Shown here in pieces: positions 27,304 through 38,139 of a stretch of 64,000 nucleotides of DNA; within the stretch, counting starts at the first letter, position 1; each line of letters begins with the position of its first letter. The notes under the pieces are model-generated. The model had not been told where the DNA came from and made no database searches. It saw nothing but the letters and a program-made list of their open reading frames with translations. The translations under genes were made by a program, and so were the position numbers. The stretch spans positions 5,357,677 through 5,421,676 of the forward strand of contig AP018269.1 of the NCBI GenBank assembly GCA_003994795.1, in the 5' to 3' direction. This DNA is from Cylindrospermum sp. NIES-4074. Its GTDB lineage: Bacteria > Cyanobacteriota > Cyanobacteriia > Cyanobacteriales > Nostocaceae.

Positions 27304-28776
27304 ATGCTTACAAATACGCTAATTCTTTCCAATCAACTCCCCAGCCTGCAATATTCCTCTACCCCAGAGCGATTCGATGAAACCTGGGAAGCTCCCCTAG
27401 CTACCCTTTTGGGACTAGGACGCGCCGCTGGTGCTGACTTCATCGAATTTTACTTAGAGCGTCGTAACTATATCAGTTGTCTTGCAGAAGATGACGCCAT
27501 CACCAGTATTTCCCCCAGCCTAGCCACAGGCGCAGGAGTTAGAGTATTTCGTGGCAAAGCCGACTGCTATGTCAGCACCAATGACCTTTCATTTTCCGGT
27601 TTGAAAGCAGCCTTAGAAAAAGGTCTTTCCATCCTGGGATTACAACTACCCGCGCCTAGTGCTTTCATCCCCGAAATCAACTTAGAATTACTAAGAGACT
27701 ACGCCACAAAAAGAGGCAAAGATGGCTGGCTCCCTCTGTGTAGCTCCATCCGCGAAATGGGAGAAGTCCTGCTTGATGGTACTGCCACCCTAAATAAAAA
27801 AGCTAGCCATGTACAATCTCGCCGCGCTACCTATTTTCGAGATTGGCAAGAAGTTTTAGTCGCCGCCAGTGATGGCACCTTTGCTCGTGATATTCGCCTC
27901 ACCCAGTCTGTAGGATTTAACATCCTCTGTGCTGATGGTGCAAATCGCACCTCCATTGGCGAACGTGCTGGTAACACCAGTGACGCTAACTTCCTGAGAA
28001 CTTGGGATTATCAACAAGCCGCCGAGCAAATAGCAGAATCTGCTGGAAAAATGCTCTATGCAGATTATGTAGAATCAGGCTCTTACCCCATCATTATGGC
28101 GAATCACTTTGGCGGGGTAATTTTCCACGAAGCCTGCGGACACCTGTTAGAAACTACGCAAATTGAACGCAATACCACACCTTTTGCTGACAAAAAAGGC
28201 GAAAAAATTGCCCACGAAAGTCTGACAGCTTGGGATGAAGGACGTGCTGAAAACGCCTTTGGCACAATTGATATGGATGATGAAGGAATGCCTGCTCAAA
28301 GAACTTTATTAATTGAAAAAGGTGTTCTCAAGAATTTCCTAGCAGATAGAACTGGTTCTGCACGCACCGGACACCCCAGAACTGGCAGCGGACGCCGCCA
28401 AAATTACACTTTTGCTGCTGCTAGCCGGATGCGAAATACTTATATTGATTCTGGCGAATACAGCGTTAACGATTTATTTGCCTCTGTTGATAAAGGTATT
28501 TACTGTAAAAAGATGGGTGGCGGTAGTGTTGGCGCTACAGGTCAATTTAACTTTAGTGTTGATGAAGCTTATTTAATAGAAAATGGTCAAATTACCAAAC
28601 CGTTAAAGGGTGCTATTCTCATCGGTGAAGCTAAGGAAATTATGAATAAAATTTCCATGTGTTCCCAAGATTTAGAACTTGCACCCGGTTTTTGTGGTTC
28701 TGTTAGTGGCAGTATCTACACCACAGTAGGACAACCTCACATCAAGGTTGATTCAATAACTGTCGGCGGACGCTAA
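27304..28776 (+). CDS. tldD: Metalloprotease TldD
   Basis: TldD subunit of the TldD/TldE peptidase, which trims peptides and matures microcins in enterobacteria. The zinc-binding motif is H275-E-A-C-G-H280 in [12 protein letters not shown], with Cys in the C-terminal GFCGSVSGS. Length of 490 residues is normal. The partner pmbA (tldE) follows 200 bp downstream on the same strand, as in most cyanobacteria. Gly-rich segment [16 protein letters not shown] is the conserved TldD block. Confidence 0.96.
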   Translation: MLTNTLILSNQLPSLQYSSTPERFDETWEAPLATLLGLGRAAGADFIEFYLERRNYISCLAEDDAITSISPSLATGAGVRVFRGKADCYVSTNDLSFSGLKAALEKGLSILGLQLPAPSAFIPEINLELLRDYATKRGKDGWLPLCSSIREMGEVLLDGTATLNKKASHVQSRRATYFRDWQEVLVAASDGTFARDIRLTQSVGFNILCADGANRTSIGERAGNTSDANFLRTWDYQQAAEQIAESAGKMLYADYVESGSYPIIMANHFGGVIFHEACGHLLETTQIERNTTPFADKKGEKIAHESLTAWDEGRAENAFGTIDMDDEGMPAQRTLLIEKGVLKNFLADRTGSARTGHPRTGSGRRQNYTFAAASRMRNTYIDSGEYSVNDLFASVDKGIYCKKMGGGSVGATGQFNFSVDEAYLIENGQITKPLKGAILIGEAKEIMNKISMCSQDLELAPGFCGSVSGSIYTTVGQPHIKVDSITVGGR

Positions 28777-28787
28777 TAGCCTTTTAT

Positions 28788-28940
28788 TCAAACCACAGAT
28801 GTAGACGCAAAGCGGTGAACCAGCGCGGTCTTGGGGGTTTCCCCCATGAGCGACTGGTGAACCCGGAGGGCTTGCCGAAGGCTACGCAGATAAACACAGA
28901 TGTAGATTTATTCTATCGGCGTTTATCTGCGCTCATTGGC
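28788..28940. repeat. Dispersed repeat insertion in the tldD-pmbA spacer
   Basis: Starts with aaaccacagatg and ends near 'tatctgcgctcattggcgg', related to the 57-bp element at 6317-6373, and carries inside it the GC-rich module 'cagcgcggtcttggggg' shared (inverted) with 17603-17624. A repeat appears to have landed within a repeat. Confidence 0.6.
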
Positions 28941-28976
28941 GGTTACAAATCTAAAATCCAAAATTCAAAATTGATT

Positions 28977-30317
28977 ATGCCGAATATCCAAGAAATTGCC
29001 AATTACGCCAAGGATAATGCTAATAAACTTGGCATCAAGAAATTCGACATCTATGGCTCAAGTGTAGATGAAACTAGTGTGCAAGTTGATCAAGGTGAGC
29101 CAAAACAAGTTAAAGCCTCAAATCGTTCTGGTGTAACTGTTCGCGTCTGGAATGAAGAAAATACAATGGGTGTCACTAGCACCACAGATGTAGATCCTAA
29201 AGGATTGGAATTAGCTTTAAAAACTGCTTACGAAGCTAGCTTTTTTGGTGTTAAGGAAAATGTCCCTGATTTTAGTCCAGAAGCAACTATTCCTATCCCC
29301 AATACACCCCACGACAAAGCACCCCCAGCACCAGCTTCGGAACTAATAGAAAAATTAATTGTGGCAGAAAAAGAACTCTTAGCTGCTCACCCAGCAATCA
29401 CCGGAGTGCCTTATAATGGTTTGGCACAAAGAGAGATTGACCGATTTTATCTCAATAGTGATGGTGCGGTAAGAACTGAATCTCACTCTTTAGCATCGGT
29501 TTATCTTTACAGTAGAACTGAGGAAGAAGGTAAAAAACCGCGTAGTGCAGGTGCTGTGAGAATCAACCAGAAATTAGACAGTTTAGATATTAATGGTTGC
29601 ATTCACGAAACTGCTGAGAAAACTATCAGCCACTTGAATTATGAAAAGATTCAAACTGGTAAATATCGAGTTGTTTTCTCTGCTGAAGCTTTCTTAAGTC
29701 TATTGGGTGCTTTTTCTAATTTGTTCAATGCTCAAAGCATTTTAGATAATCAAAGCCTGTCTACCGCTGATGATTTAGGTAAACAAATCGCTTCTCCTCT
29801 GCTTTCAGTTTATGATGATGCGCTGCATCCATCTAATGTTGGTGCAGAAAGTTTTGATGGTGAAGGTACTCCTACTCGTCAGGTTTCACTAATAGAAAAT
29901 GGTGTTTTAACAAACTTTCTTCACAGTGCAGGGACTGCCAAAAGGTTAAATGCTAAACCAACAGGTAATGCTAGTATTGGCGCAAAAGTTAGTGTTAGTC
30001 CCAACTTTTATCATGTTTTTGCCGCTGGAGTTCCTGAGCAGGAATTTAGCTTAGAAACTGCGGAAAATGTGATTTTGATTGATGATTTACAAGCTCTCCA
30101 TGCTGGAGTAAAATCTTTACAAGGCTCATTTTCTCTGCCGTTTGATGGTTGGCTAATCAATAAAGGTGTCAAGACGAGTATTGAGTCTGCCACTGTTGCT
30201 GGTGATTTCTTGGAAGTCTTGAAGTCAATTATTTATGTGGAAAAAGAAGTGGAGTTAACACCAGGGGGAGTTTGTCCCAGAATCTGGGTTAATGAACTGT
30301 CAATTACCGGCGAGTAA
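28977..30317 (+). CDS. pmbA: TldE/PmbA subunit
   Basis: Non-catalytic partner of TldD in the heterodimeric peptidase. 446 residues from the ATG at 28977 (MPNIQEIANYAKDNA); the longer frame from 28815 is formed by repeat sequence and should be ignored. Family blocks SVDETSVQVDQGEPKQVKAS, SFDGEGTPTRQVSLIENGVL and TPGGVCPRIWVNELSITG are present, and it lacks an HExxxH motif as expected of PmbA. Confidence 0.95.
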   Translation: MPNIQEIANYAKDNANKLGIKKFDIYGSSVDETSVQVDQGEPKQVKASNRSGVTVRVWNEENTMGVTSTTDVDPKGLELALKTAYEASFFGVKENVPDFSPEATIPIPNTPHDKAPPAPASELIEKLIVAEKELLAAHPAITGVPYNGLAQREIDRFYLNSDGAVRTESHSLASVYLYSRTEEEGKKPRSAGAVRINQKLDSLDINGCIHETAEKTISHLNYEKIQTGKYRVVFSAEAFLSLLGAFSNLFNAQSILDNQSLSTADDLGKQIASPLLSVYDDALHPSNVGAESFDGEGTPTRQVSLIENGVLTNFLHSAGTAKRLNAKPTGNASIGAKVSVSPNFYHVFAAGVPEQEFSLETAENVILIDDLQALHAGVKSLQGSFSLPFDGWLINKGVKTSIESATVAGDFLEVLKSIIYVEKEVELTPGGVCPRIWVNELSITGE

Positions 30318-30470
30318 GTCTGGAATATAGTAGAGATGTTGAATGCAGCGTCTCTACTTCATCTGAGTTATTTAAGTTAATTTAGCTAACAATCCCAGTG
30401 GTGACAGGGAAAAACGGAATTTGAGAAGTAAAATATTTATCGATTCAATTATAAATTAGCGATCGCCCCA

Positions 30471-30977
30471 ATGCCTCAACCTCCTCATCAGTATTCCGCA
30501 ATTGAACCTGATGCCTATGCACCTAGCTTAAAGCGTCTACGCCAGCTTACTAAGCTGCTAGACAATGCGATTACTATTCCCGGAACCAAGGCTGGGATTG
30601 GTTTAGACCCTCTCATAGGACTTCTACCTATCGGTGGTGATGTTTTAGGAGTGATACTTTCTTGCTACATCATCCTCGAAGCAGCACGGTTGGGTGTATC
30701 AAGAGCCACTTTAGGCAAAATGGTTTTGAATATGATCATCGATGGCTTGGTAGGTGCTGTCCCCGTGCTGGGAGACTTTTTTGATTTTGCCTGGACAGCA
30801 AATACTTATAACATCCAGCTATTAGAAGAATCCTTAAAGTTTCCCACCCAGAACAAGAAAGCAGATAGGTGGTTTATTTTAGGAGTTTTCGCTGGATTGT
30901 TGTTGCTAGCCATTGTTTTAATAGCATTACCCGTGATACTAATTAGTATGCTGTGGAAAGCCTTAACAGGCAGTTAA
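30471..30977 (+). CDS. DUF4112 family membrane protein
   Basis: 168 residues. The DUF4112 core is clear: LRQLTKLLDNAITIPGTKAGIGLDPLIGLLPIGGDVLGVILS and GLVGAVPVLGDFFDFAWTANTYN. Hydrophobic stretches at about 50-80 and 135-165 make it a membrane protein. Function unknown. It lies 19 bp before the hydrolase gene and is probably cotranscribed with it. Confidence 0.9.
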   Translation: MPQPPHQYSAIEPDAYAPSLKRLRQLTKLLDNAITIPGTKAGIGLDPLIGLLPIGGDVLGVILSCYIILEAARLGVSRATLGKMVLNMIIDGLVGAVPVLGDFFDFAWTANTYNIQLLEESLKFPTQNKKADRWFILGVFAGLLLLAIVLIALPVILISMLWKALTGS

Positions 30978-30996
30978 ATGGATTATTGATAAAGGA

Positions 30997-31938
30997 ATGA
31001 AAGATTGGTGGCAAGTTAATTTTCCCCAAGGGCGGCAAACTCTAACCATTATAGATGCTAATGGTTATCCTGTAAAAATCGCTTATGGTGAGAAAGGTAC
31101 AGGTAAGCCGTTAATTTTATTACATGGTTTGGGTAGTTGGAGCTATAATTGGCGTAACAGTATTGAGCCGTTATCCAAACATTTTCGGGTAATTTGTTTT
31201 GATGCCAAAGGCTACGGTTTTTCAGAAAAACCCTTATCTCGTCGAGAACAAAGTGGTCATCAAGTTATTGAGCTAGCGCGAATAATTCAGGCTTTATGTG
31301 ATCAACCTGCCGTCATTGTAGCTGAATCTATGGGAGCATTGGTTTCCCTAGCCCTAGCTCAAAAAAGTCCCCAGTTAATTGGGCGATTAGTAGTAATAAA
31401 TGCCCCTATTTTTACTGACCGTCTACCCCATTGGGGAATGGGTTTGCTTGCCCAAACACCATTAGAAATAGTTCATACAATAGACTCTTTACGTTTAGCA
31501 AATCTGTTTGCACCTCTAGTGCGAGAAATTTTGGCAATAGAAAGACGTAAAGTGCTGTTTGACCCTTCAATGCTGACACAGGAAGATGTTTACTGGATAA
31601 CTTACCCCTTTATTGAACTTCCTGGGACTCTGGTGAAAGTTGCTGAAGAATTACAAATAGCAATCCGGGAAATTGAGAATTTGTTAGCTAACAAACCGAA
31701 TATGCTTAGTAAAATTCAAAGTAATCTAGGTACTATTCAGTGTCCCACTCTCATTTTGTGGGGTGATCAAGACAGTTGGTTTCCTGTAAGTCATGGTGAG
31801 AAATTGCATCAACATCTCCCCAATTCTCGGTTACAAATTTTGTCTAATTGCAATCATGATGCTGCAACTGGTTCTTTTAAAGTAGTAAATGCAGCAGTTC
31901 TGGAGTTTTTGCAGGATACAAAATTTTGGGAATTCTAA
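30997..31938 (+). CDS. Alpha/beta hydrolase
   Basis: 313-residue alpha/beta-hydrolase fold enzyme. Oxyanion region ILLHGLGSWSYNWRNSIEPL, nucleophile Ser in VIVAESMGALVSLA, acid in LILWGDQDSWFPVSHGEKL and His in LSNCNHDAATG complete the triad. The substrate is unknown; the fold covers esterases, dehalogenases and lipid-acting enzymes. No signal peptide. Confidence 0.9.
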   Translation: MKDWWQVNFPQGRQTLTIIDANGYPVKIAYGEKGTGKPLILLHGLGSWSYNWRNSIEPLSKHFRVICFDAKGYGFSEKPLSRREQSGHQVIELARIIQALCDQPAVIVAESMGALVSLALAQKSPQLIGRLVVINAPIFTDRLPHWGMGLLAQTPLEIVHTIDSLRLANLFAPLVREILAIERRKVLFDPSMLTQEDVYWITYPFIELPGTLVKVAEELQIAIREIENLLANKPNMLSKIQSNLGTIQCPTLILWGDQDSWFPVSHGEKLHQHLPNSRLQILSNCNHDAATGSFKVVNAAVLEFLQDTKFWEF

Positions 31939-32004
31939 TTTTTTAAGTAATAAAAATCTCAAAATTACATCTCATGAAAATACCCATGAACCTTCATCAA
32001 ACTT

Positions 32005-35000
32005 TTACTTCTCTGCATCTGGCTGAGTAATAGGAATATCAATTAAAAATACTGCCCCTTGTCCAGGTTTTGAGTGACAAGATAGCGACCCATGATGTTT
32101 TTCAACCACAATCTGATAACTGATAGAAAGCCCTAGTCCAGTACCTTTGCCTACATCTTTGGTGGTAAAGAAAGGGTCGAATAGTTTAGCACGGATTTCT
32201 TCGGAAATTCCCAGACCATTATCCGATATTTGAATTAATATCCGGTTGGTATTGTGGACTTCCGTGCGGATGCAAATTTGTCGTTTATCCCCTACAAATG
32301 GAGCTTCAAAAGCTTCAATCGCATTACTAAGAAGATTCATAAATACCTGATTTAGTTGACCAGGATAGCACTCAATAAGGGGAAGTTGTCCATACTCTTT
32401 AATCACCGATATTTCTGGATGATTTTGTTTGGCTTTTAGGCGGTTGTGTAGAATCATCAAGGTACTATCGATACCTTCATGAATATCCACCTGCTTAAAT
32501 TCGGCTTCATCTAAGCGGGAGAAATTCCGCAGCGACAAGACTATTTCCCGAATGCGCTGGGTTCCTACGCGCATTGACTCAATGAGCTTGATTAAGTCAT
32601 TTTTCAGGAAGTCAAGGTCGATAGTGGCTATTTCTGCTTGAATTTCTTCTGGGGGGTGAGGAAAGTGTTGTTGATAAAGCTCTACTAGCCGCAACAAATC
32701 TTGCGTGTATTCACTGGCTGGAATGAGATTACCATGAATGAAATTGACTGGATTGTTAATTTCATGAGCGACACCTGCAACCATATTACCTATTGAGGAC
32801 ATTTTCTCACTGTGGATAAGTTGGGTTTGGGTATGTTGCAGTTCGCGCAGGGTTTTTTCCAAATTCTGGGCTTGTTGTTGTAATTTAATTTCGGCTTGTT
32901 TGCGCTCAGTAATGTCAGTTGACACACCAAGGACTTGCTTTACCCTCCCGTCATCAGTGCGGCTGAATACTGTCTCCCGACTGTATAGCCAGCGCCATTC
33001 ACCATTCGCTTGTCTCACGCGCATTTCAATCTCCAAAATCTCGCCATCTTTAGCAGTCACAAATTTTTGTAATTGAGTGAGAATTTTTTGCCAATCATCT
33101 GTGTGAGTAATGTTGGCAAGTAGTTGATTTCCCATTTGTTGAATTTCTGCTTGAGAATAGCCGAGAACACTGGCAATTTCATGATTTGCGTAAACATTGC
33201 GTTGTTCTTCTACGTCGAAGATGTAGAGAATATTGGGAGAAGAGTCAGCAATACGTTGAATAAAGTGCTGGCTTGCTTTGAGTGCTTCTTCTGCTTGTTT
33301 ACGCTCTGTAATATTCAATGTTGTCCCCACCAACCGATAAATTCGACCAGCACTATTTTTGAGGGGATTAATTGTAGTCATCCACCAGGTTTCTTGACCA
33401 TGAAAAGTCAGACATTCTTCATAGGTAGTGCCAACACCAGCTTCTATACAGCTTTTGTATCGCTGACTTACTAATGCACCTTCAACTGCGCCATGCAAAT
33501 CTTCAGGAGTTTTACCAATGGCTCTTTCTTTACTAATTCCTGTTGCTTTTTCTGCTGATGAATTCCAACCAACATAACAAAATTCACCGTTTTTCAGAAT
33601 ATCGACTACGATAATTATTTGAGCACAGCCATCATAAATGCTACGTAAGAACTGCTCTTGGTCTTGTAGTTGAGCTTCTGCTTGTTTGCGTTCGCGAATA
33701 TCACGAGTAATTGTTGCAAAACACAAAGGCTCCCCAGTTTCAGAACTCTTAACCACGAACATATTGTAATCAACTGGGATTGGTTCATTAGACTGAAAGT
33801 GACGGAAACGATATTCGCTCTGCCACATACCGCATTCCATAACAGTAGGCAAAATACGCTGCTGTAAATCTTCTCGGTTTTCTGGAAAGAAGAAGTCAAT
33901 AATATTAAACTTTTTAGCAACATCTAAATTGTCGATGCCAACTAGTTTTAGTCCAGCTTCATTAATAAACAGAGGTTGTCCTTCTAGGGTGGTAGCACCA
34001 ATAAAGTCACTACTATTTTCAATCAGTGAAACAAACATTTGCCGTTCTTGTTCGGCTTGCTTGCGTTCTGTGATTTCAGTTATTGTGACAACTAGTTGAT
34101 AAATTTGTGAAGCGCTGTCTAAAAGAGGTGTGACATTCAAGAACCACCAAGTTTCTTTGCCATCAATACAGAACCGTTCGTCAAAAGATATACTTTTACC
34201 TAACTTGACACATTCTTTATAGTGTTGCCGATAAATATCTGACATATCGGCATGTGGTGCTTCTGCCAAGGTTTTTCCCAAAAGATTTTCGACTGGAATA
34301 AAACTGGTTCTGGCGATCGCTGGATTAAACTTAGCGTAGCGATACTCTGCACCATCATCTAAGACATCCATCACATAAATGCCGTAGTCTACACCTTCCC
34401 AAATGCTTTGTAAAAACTGTACTTGCTCTTGAAGTCGTTGCTCTGCCTGTTGGCGTTCGTGCAATGCGGCTTGCCGTTCCCGTAGGGCAGCTTGCTGTTC
34501 GCTAATATCTGACATATAACCATACCAGAGTATTTCACCTTCTGGTTGGCGTTCTGGTCGGGCAATTGTTTTGACCCATTTGTGCTGACCAGAGGGTGCT
34601 ATTATCCGCCACTCATGTGCCAAATTTTGCAGAGTTTGAGCAGATTGTGCGATCGCTTCCTGTAGACCTGAAATATCCTCAGGATGAACACAGACAAGGG
34701 TTAGAGACGCATCATTTCGGATCTGTTCGGCATCTACTCCAAATATTTCTCCACATCCAGAAGAAACAAAAGGGAAGCTCATCGTCCCATCAAGGTTGAG
34801 GCGAAATTCATGAATCATTCCTGGCACATTGTCTGCTAGTCGCTGCAACCGTGCTTCCGTATAACGCAGATGTGCTGTACGCTCCTCAACTCTGGCTTCT
34901 AACTCCTCATTGAGTCGTTTAAGTTCTTCTTCTACCTGCTTACGAGCAGTGATCACTTCTGTGAACATGATGATCCCACCGACTTCACCGGAATCTTCGT

Positions 35001-35412
35001 ACCAGGGATGTATCTCCCACTTCACCCAATCTACTCTCCCATCTGCGCGGGGAAAGGCATCTTCTTCAGATTTCTCAATGCTTCCCGCTAAACAGCGTTG
35101 GTGAATTTCTCGCCAATGCTGAGGAATATTTGGGAAAATTTCATAATGAGAGTGACCAATAATGTCTACATCACCCAAGCTGTAATCTTCCCGCCAACGG
35201 CGACTTGCTAGCAGGTAATGCATTTGACGGTCGAATATGGCGATCGCCGCAGGTGTGTATTCCATAAACAAACCCATCTGCGCTTGATTATGTTGCAGCG
35301 TGCTTGAGGAATTTGTCTGGACGAAATGGGCCACTACTTGCCGCAGTTCTAGCAGTTCTTTTTCCAGGGATTCGTAAGTGTTTTTATCTACAGTGATGAG
35401 ATCACAAGCCAT
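32005..35412 (-). CDS. Soluble multi-PAS sensor histidine kinase
   Basis: 1135-residue kinase with no membrane helix. At least six PAS/PAC modules are strung together, each ending in an 'ITERKQAE'-like linker, with coiled-coil stretches between. The dimerisation/phosphoacceptor helix carries H883 in GVAHEINNPVNFIHGNL, and the ATP domain shows NAIEAF, DNGLGISEEI and GKGTGLGLSIS. It has no receiver domain and no adjacent regulator, so it is an orphan kinase. The signal is unknown. Confidence 0.94.
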   Translation of the reverse strand: MACDLITVDKNTYESLEKELLELRQVVAHFVQTNSSSTLQHNQAQMGLFMEYTPAAIAIFDRQMHYLLASRRWREDYSLGDVDIIGHSHYEIFPNIPQHWREIHQRCLAGSIEKSEEDAFPRADGRVDWVKWEIHPWYEDSGEVGGIIMFTEVITARKQVEEELKRLNEELEARVEERTAHLRYTEARLQRLADNVPGMIHEFRLNLDGTMSFPFVSSGCGEIFGVDAEQIRNDASLTLVCVHPEDISGLQEAIAQSAQTLQNLAHEWRIIAPSGQHKWVKTIARPERQPEGEILWYGYMSDISEQQAALRERQAALHERQQAEQRLQEQVQFLQSIWEGVDYGIYVMDVLDDGAEYRYAKFNPAIARTSFIPVENLLGKTLAEAPHADMSDIYRQHYKECVKLGKSISFDERFCIDGKETWWFLNVTPLLDSASQIYQLVVTITEITERKQAEQERQMFVSLIENSSDFIGATTLEGQPLFINEAGLKLVGIDNLDVAKKFNIIDFFFPENREDLQQRILPTVMECGMWQSEYRFRHFQSNEPIPVDYNMFVVKSSETGEPLCFATITRDIRERKQAEAQLQDQEQFLRSIYDGCAQIIIVVDILKNGEFCYVGWNSSAEKATGISKERAIGKTPEDLHGAVEGALVSQRYKSCIEAGVGTTYEECLTFHGQETWWMTTINPLKNSAGRIYRLVGTTLNITERKQAEEALKASQHFIQRIADSSPNILYIFDVEEQRNVYANHEIASVLGYSQAEIQQMGNQLLANITHTDDWQKILTQLQKFVTAKDGEILEIEMRVRQANGEWRWLYSRETVFSRTDDGRVKQVLGVSTDITERKQAEIKLQQQAQNLEKTLRELQHTQTQLIHSEKMSSIGNMVAGVAHEINNPVNFIHGNLIPASEYTQDLLRLVELYQQHFPHPPEEIQAEIATIDLDFLKNDLIKLIESMRVGTQRIREIVLSLRNFSRLDEAEFKQVDIHEGIDSTLMILHNRLKAKQNHPEISVIKEYGQLPLIECYPGQLNQVFMNLLSNAIEAFEAPFVGDKRQICIRTEVHNTNRILIQISDNGLGISEEIRAKLFDPFFTTKDVGKGTGLGLSISYQIVVEKHHGSLSCHSKPGQGAVFLIDIPITQPDAEK

Positions 35413-35733
35413 ATTCTCGTTGGTTGCCCACTAAGGGTCTGAAGTTCACTCTAGTTCTATTTTTCCCAATCAGTTGCAGCCACCAACATTAATAGCTGAG
35501 GAAAATAGTCACTTTTGCCATAGACACTCTTGCAACAGACCGTCTCATGAATGATTGAGGATTGCTATGTATTTTTAAATTGGCATCCTCATTCATTTAT
35601 TACTATTTATTAATAAGATGGGACAAAGGGATCTAATTGCTATCTTGGTATCAGTGATTTTTAAAATCGCCAATAAAATTAAAATTTGGTTAAGCTTTAG
35701 CAAAATTCGTACTTTTCAAGCAGAAATAAAATT
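35413..35733. other. Non-coding spacer between divergent genes
   Basis: AT-rich, no ORF and no clear repeat. It should contain promoters for the multi-PAS kinase and the GerMN lipoprotein; I see no recognisable operator. Confidence 0.5.
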
Positions 35734-36333
35734 ATGAACACCAGCAAGAAATATCTTTTACCCGTTATTGTTGCGGCTGTTGTTGCCAGCCTCAGTAGTT
35801 GTAATTCTAGTCCTACTGCTGGTAATTTTAACAGCGAAACGCCCTCGCCTACAACAACACCAAATAGCGTACCCTCTCCAACCGTAGCTCAGTTGAGAAC
35901 TAAATCTGCTAATGCAGGTATATCTTCTCCTACGGAATCGTCTGGGGAAAATACACCTTCTTCAACTTCTCAAGCTACTGCTAGTAAAACTACCAAGATT
36001 ACCCTATACACAAGTGACTCTCAATGTCAAGAACTAATTCCACAGCCTACTTTAGTACCAGCGGAAGAACCGATGACGGGTGCAGTGGGTAAAATCCTTA
36101 AGCAACGAGACACAAGTGATTTTAGCTTGTCTGGGTATCGTGTCAGTGCCAAAGATGGTGTCGCTACCATTGATTTACGAATATCTCCTGAGTCCAAGCG
36201 GCAATTAGCTTCTCTTTCTAGTTGTGAGCAGTTTGCTTTGTTTGGTAGTCTCCGCAAAACTCTCACAAGTAATGCCCAATGGAACATTAAAGAAGTGCGC
36301 TTCACCGAGCGAGGGCAGGAAATTTCTCTTTAG
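35734..36333 (+). CDS. Lipoprotein with GerMN-like domain
   Basis: 199 residues. Lipobox LSSC with C23 after a hydrophobic leader, a Ser/Thr/Pro-rich linker to about residue 85, then a compact domain (TKITLYTSDSQCQELIPQ, VATIDLRISPES, LTSNAQWNIKEVRF) resembling the GerMN fold found in germination proteins and in many cyanobacterial envelope lipoproteins. Exported and lipid-anchored. Function unknown. Confidence 0.8.
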   Translation: MNTSKKYLLPVIVAAVVASLSSCNSSPTAGNFNSETPSPTTTPNSVPSPTVAQLRTKSANAGISSPTESSGENTPSSTSQATASKTTKITLYTSDSQCQELIPQPTLVPAEEPMTGAVGKILKQRDTSDFSLSGYRVSAKDGVATIDLRISPESKRQLASLSSCEQFALFGSLRKTLTSNAQWNIKEVRFTERGQEISL

Positions 36334-36348
36334 CAACATTCACATTAT

Positions 36349-36383
36349 GTTAAATCCCACCCCTTGGGAGGGTGGGACTTAAC
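36349..36383. terminator. Bidirectional terminator between convergent genes
   Basis: GTTAAATCCCACCC and GGGTGGGACTTAAC form a 14-bp stem with one A-C mismatch and a tiny loop, 16 bp after the lipoprotein stop and 57 bp after the opposing gene. Confidence 0.7.
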
Positions 36384-36439
36384 AGCTATATTCTCAAATC
36401 CAATATTGATTTGCTACCGACGGGGCTTCAATAGTGTGG

Positions 36440-37264
36440 TTATTGGGTGTCTGAGGTAATCGCTTCTAGCTGAATTATGGGCTGTTGAGCTAGTTTCGGT
36501 AAATAGACTGTTTTAAAAAGGGCTGACCAATTATTTGCTAAATCGGGATCGTTGGGATTAGTCGCACGCAAATCAGCTAGAGTTTTTAAACTATCTTGCA
36601 AATAACCGTAATCTGCATAAATGGCTGCACGGTCTATAGGATCTGTTGTTGCCTCTAACTGTTTCGCTACTGGTTGATCAGGTTTCTTTAGTTCTATCCA
36701 ACCACCAGCATTGGCATCACCACTACGATCACCTGAATTAGGGTTGCAAAGCAGGGACAACCGCCAACGATATTTCTTACCAGCCTCTAGCCCTGAGTAA
36801 TCAGTAGGCAGAGTATAGGCTAAGATACCTTTAGTAGCGCTTACAGACAAGGTTTTTTCCAACAGCACATCATTGTCTTCACTTTTAAGTAGGAATGATG
36901 CTTGCGTTGCAGACGTTTCGGGCACATTCACAAAAAATGTTGGGCGGTTGCTTACAGTTATTTCCACTGGAACTTTGTCTTTTTCTATCGCCACAGTTTT
37001 TGGTGACGATACCGCACTAATCGTGTCCGAGGTGCATTTACCTCTTGCTGCCCCTGCTTCTAGATTACGGGAACCTCTAATCCTGGGTACTTTGAATCCT
37101 ATTAGTCGACGACGGGCAGGTTTAGACGCTGGTCGTGAAGTTTGGGGTTTTACTTGTGTGCGTGTTGTAGCTGCTGGCTTTGCTGATACAGCCAAGGTAG
37201 TGACCAGCAAATCTGTACATAAGGTTAAGGAAAGTGTTATGAGCAACAGGGATTTTTTCAGCAT
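36440..37264 (-). CDS. DUF928 family exported protein
   Basis: 274 residues with a signal peptide (hydrophobic to about residue 27), a basic linker, and the DUF928 domain with VPVEITVSNRPTFFVNVPETSA and GLEAGKKYRWRLSLLCNPN followed by a helical C-terminal part. DUF928 genes are found in cyanobacteria next to CHASE2, CHAT and TPR proteins, and this locus repeats that pattern. Role unknown, probably periplasmic. Confidence 0.88.
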   Translation of the reverse strand: MLKKSLLLITLSLTLCTDLLVTTLAVSAKPAATTRTQVKPQTSRPASKPARRRLIGFKVPRIRGSRNLEAGAARGKCTSDTISAVSSPKTVAIEKDKVPVEITVSNRPTFFVNVPETSATQASFLLKSEDNDVLLEKTLSVSATKGILAYTLPTDYSGLEAGKKYRWRLSLLCNPNSGDRSGDANAGGWIELKKPDQPVAKQLEATTDPIDRAAIYADYGYLQDSLKTLADLRATNPNDPDLANNWSALFKTVYLPKLAQQPIIQLEAITSDTQ

Positions 37265-37309
37265 AATCTTTGATAATAGGCAGCCTATTTAAACAACTGG
37301 TTCTTATTC

Positions 37310-37470
37310 GGGACTTACGCACAAGGTACGAAAAAATAAAAGTTTTACGAACGCGGACAGCTTGTGATCGGCATACTGCCAAGATGAGGCAGTGCGTTGC
37401 TCATGTGACCAAAGTTATGGCAACTGCTGCGCCAAGAACGTTAAGAAATGGAAGGCATTGCGTAAGTCCT
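37310..37470. repeat. 161-bp element with AGGACTTACGCA-type ends
   Basis: Left end GGGACTTACGCA (37310-37321), right end TGCGTAAGTCCT (37459-37470). Same ends as the two 91-bp elements near 2.4-2.6 kb but a longer and different interior. It lies upstream of the DUF928 gene. Confidence 0.7.
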
Positions 37471-38139
37471 GATTATTTAAAGTTGACGGATTAGAGTCCT
37501 TTTTGTTTCTGGGCAATATACTCGATTACAAATTATACAGTGTAATTTTGTTTGTGTCAATTTAGACTGTAAATCAGTTCTAGCTAGGGTTTTTTTTTCT
37601 CCCCACCTTTAACTTACTTGACGAGCAATGCTGACTGATAATACTTTCTAGAGTTAGTTTTCACATAATTAATTTGTGCGTAGAGAAAAATATCATATAT
37701 AACCAGTGTATTCTATATTTGGGAAAGTGTCCTGCTTTTTTTGAGGGAAGTCGGCTAAAATTAGTAAAATTTTAACCAAAGACTAGCATGGCAACGATTA
37801 CAAGCATTTTTAATAATTTGTAGTAAAAAAAAGAGTTGAGAAATGGTATAAAGTTAACTCAATACTCTTGACAGTCCATGAATATTGCCGCAGATCTAGG
37901 TTCAATTAAGTTGTTCATAACGTTAAAAAATGTTATGAACTTTTAACAAGTCAGGAATAAGGTAAAGCTTCGTTGCCAGAGCGTCAATGCGTAGTAGCCT
38001 GTTACCAGACAAGAGGGCAGATAGCTACAGCGCTTGCGGTAGAGAAGTTCACAAAGTATGAATTTCTTGGGTTAGCGAGGCTATTGATCTATAAATTCAA
38101 GTTACTCTCTAACTCACAATTCAAGGAACCAGCGCACAT
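37471..38139. other. Non-coding leader with hairpin
   Basis: No gene that I can support. A hairpin GTTCATAAC/GTTATGAAC (37913-37940, nine base pairs) is followed by TTTTAAC about 200 bp before the CHASE2 gene. It could be a leader structure or a terminator. A 79-codon ORF at 37973-38212 overlaps the CHASE2 start and is unlikely to be real. Confidence 0.45.

Noticed and set aside
28815-28976. Longer N-terminus of PmbA
   Set aside because: The extra 54 codons are dispersed repeat; the family begins at the ATG at 28977.
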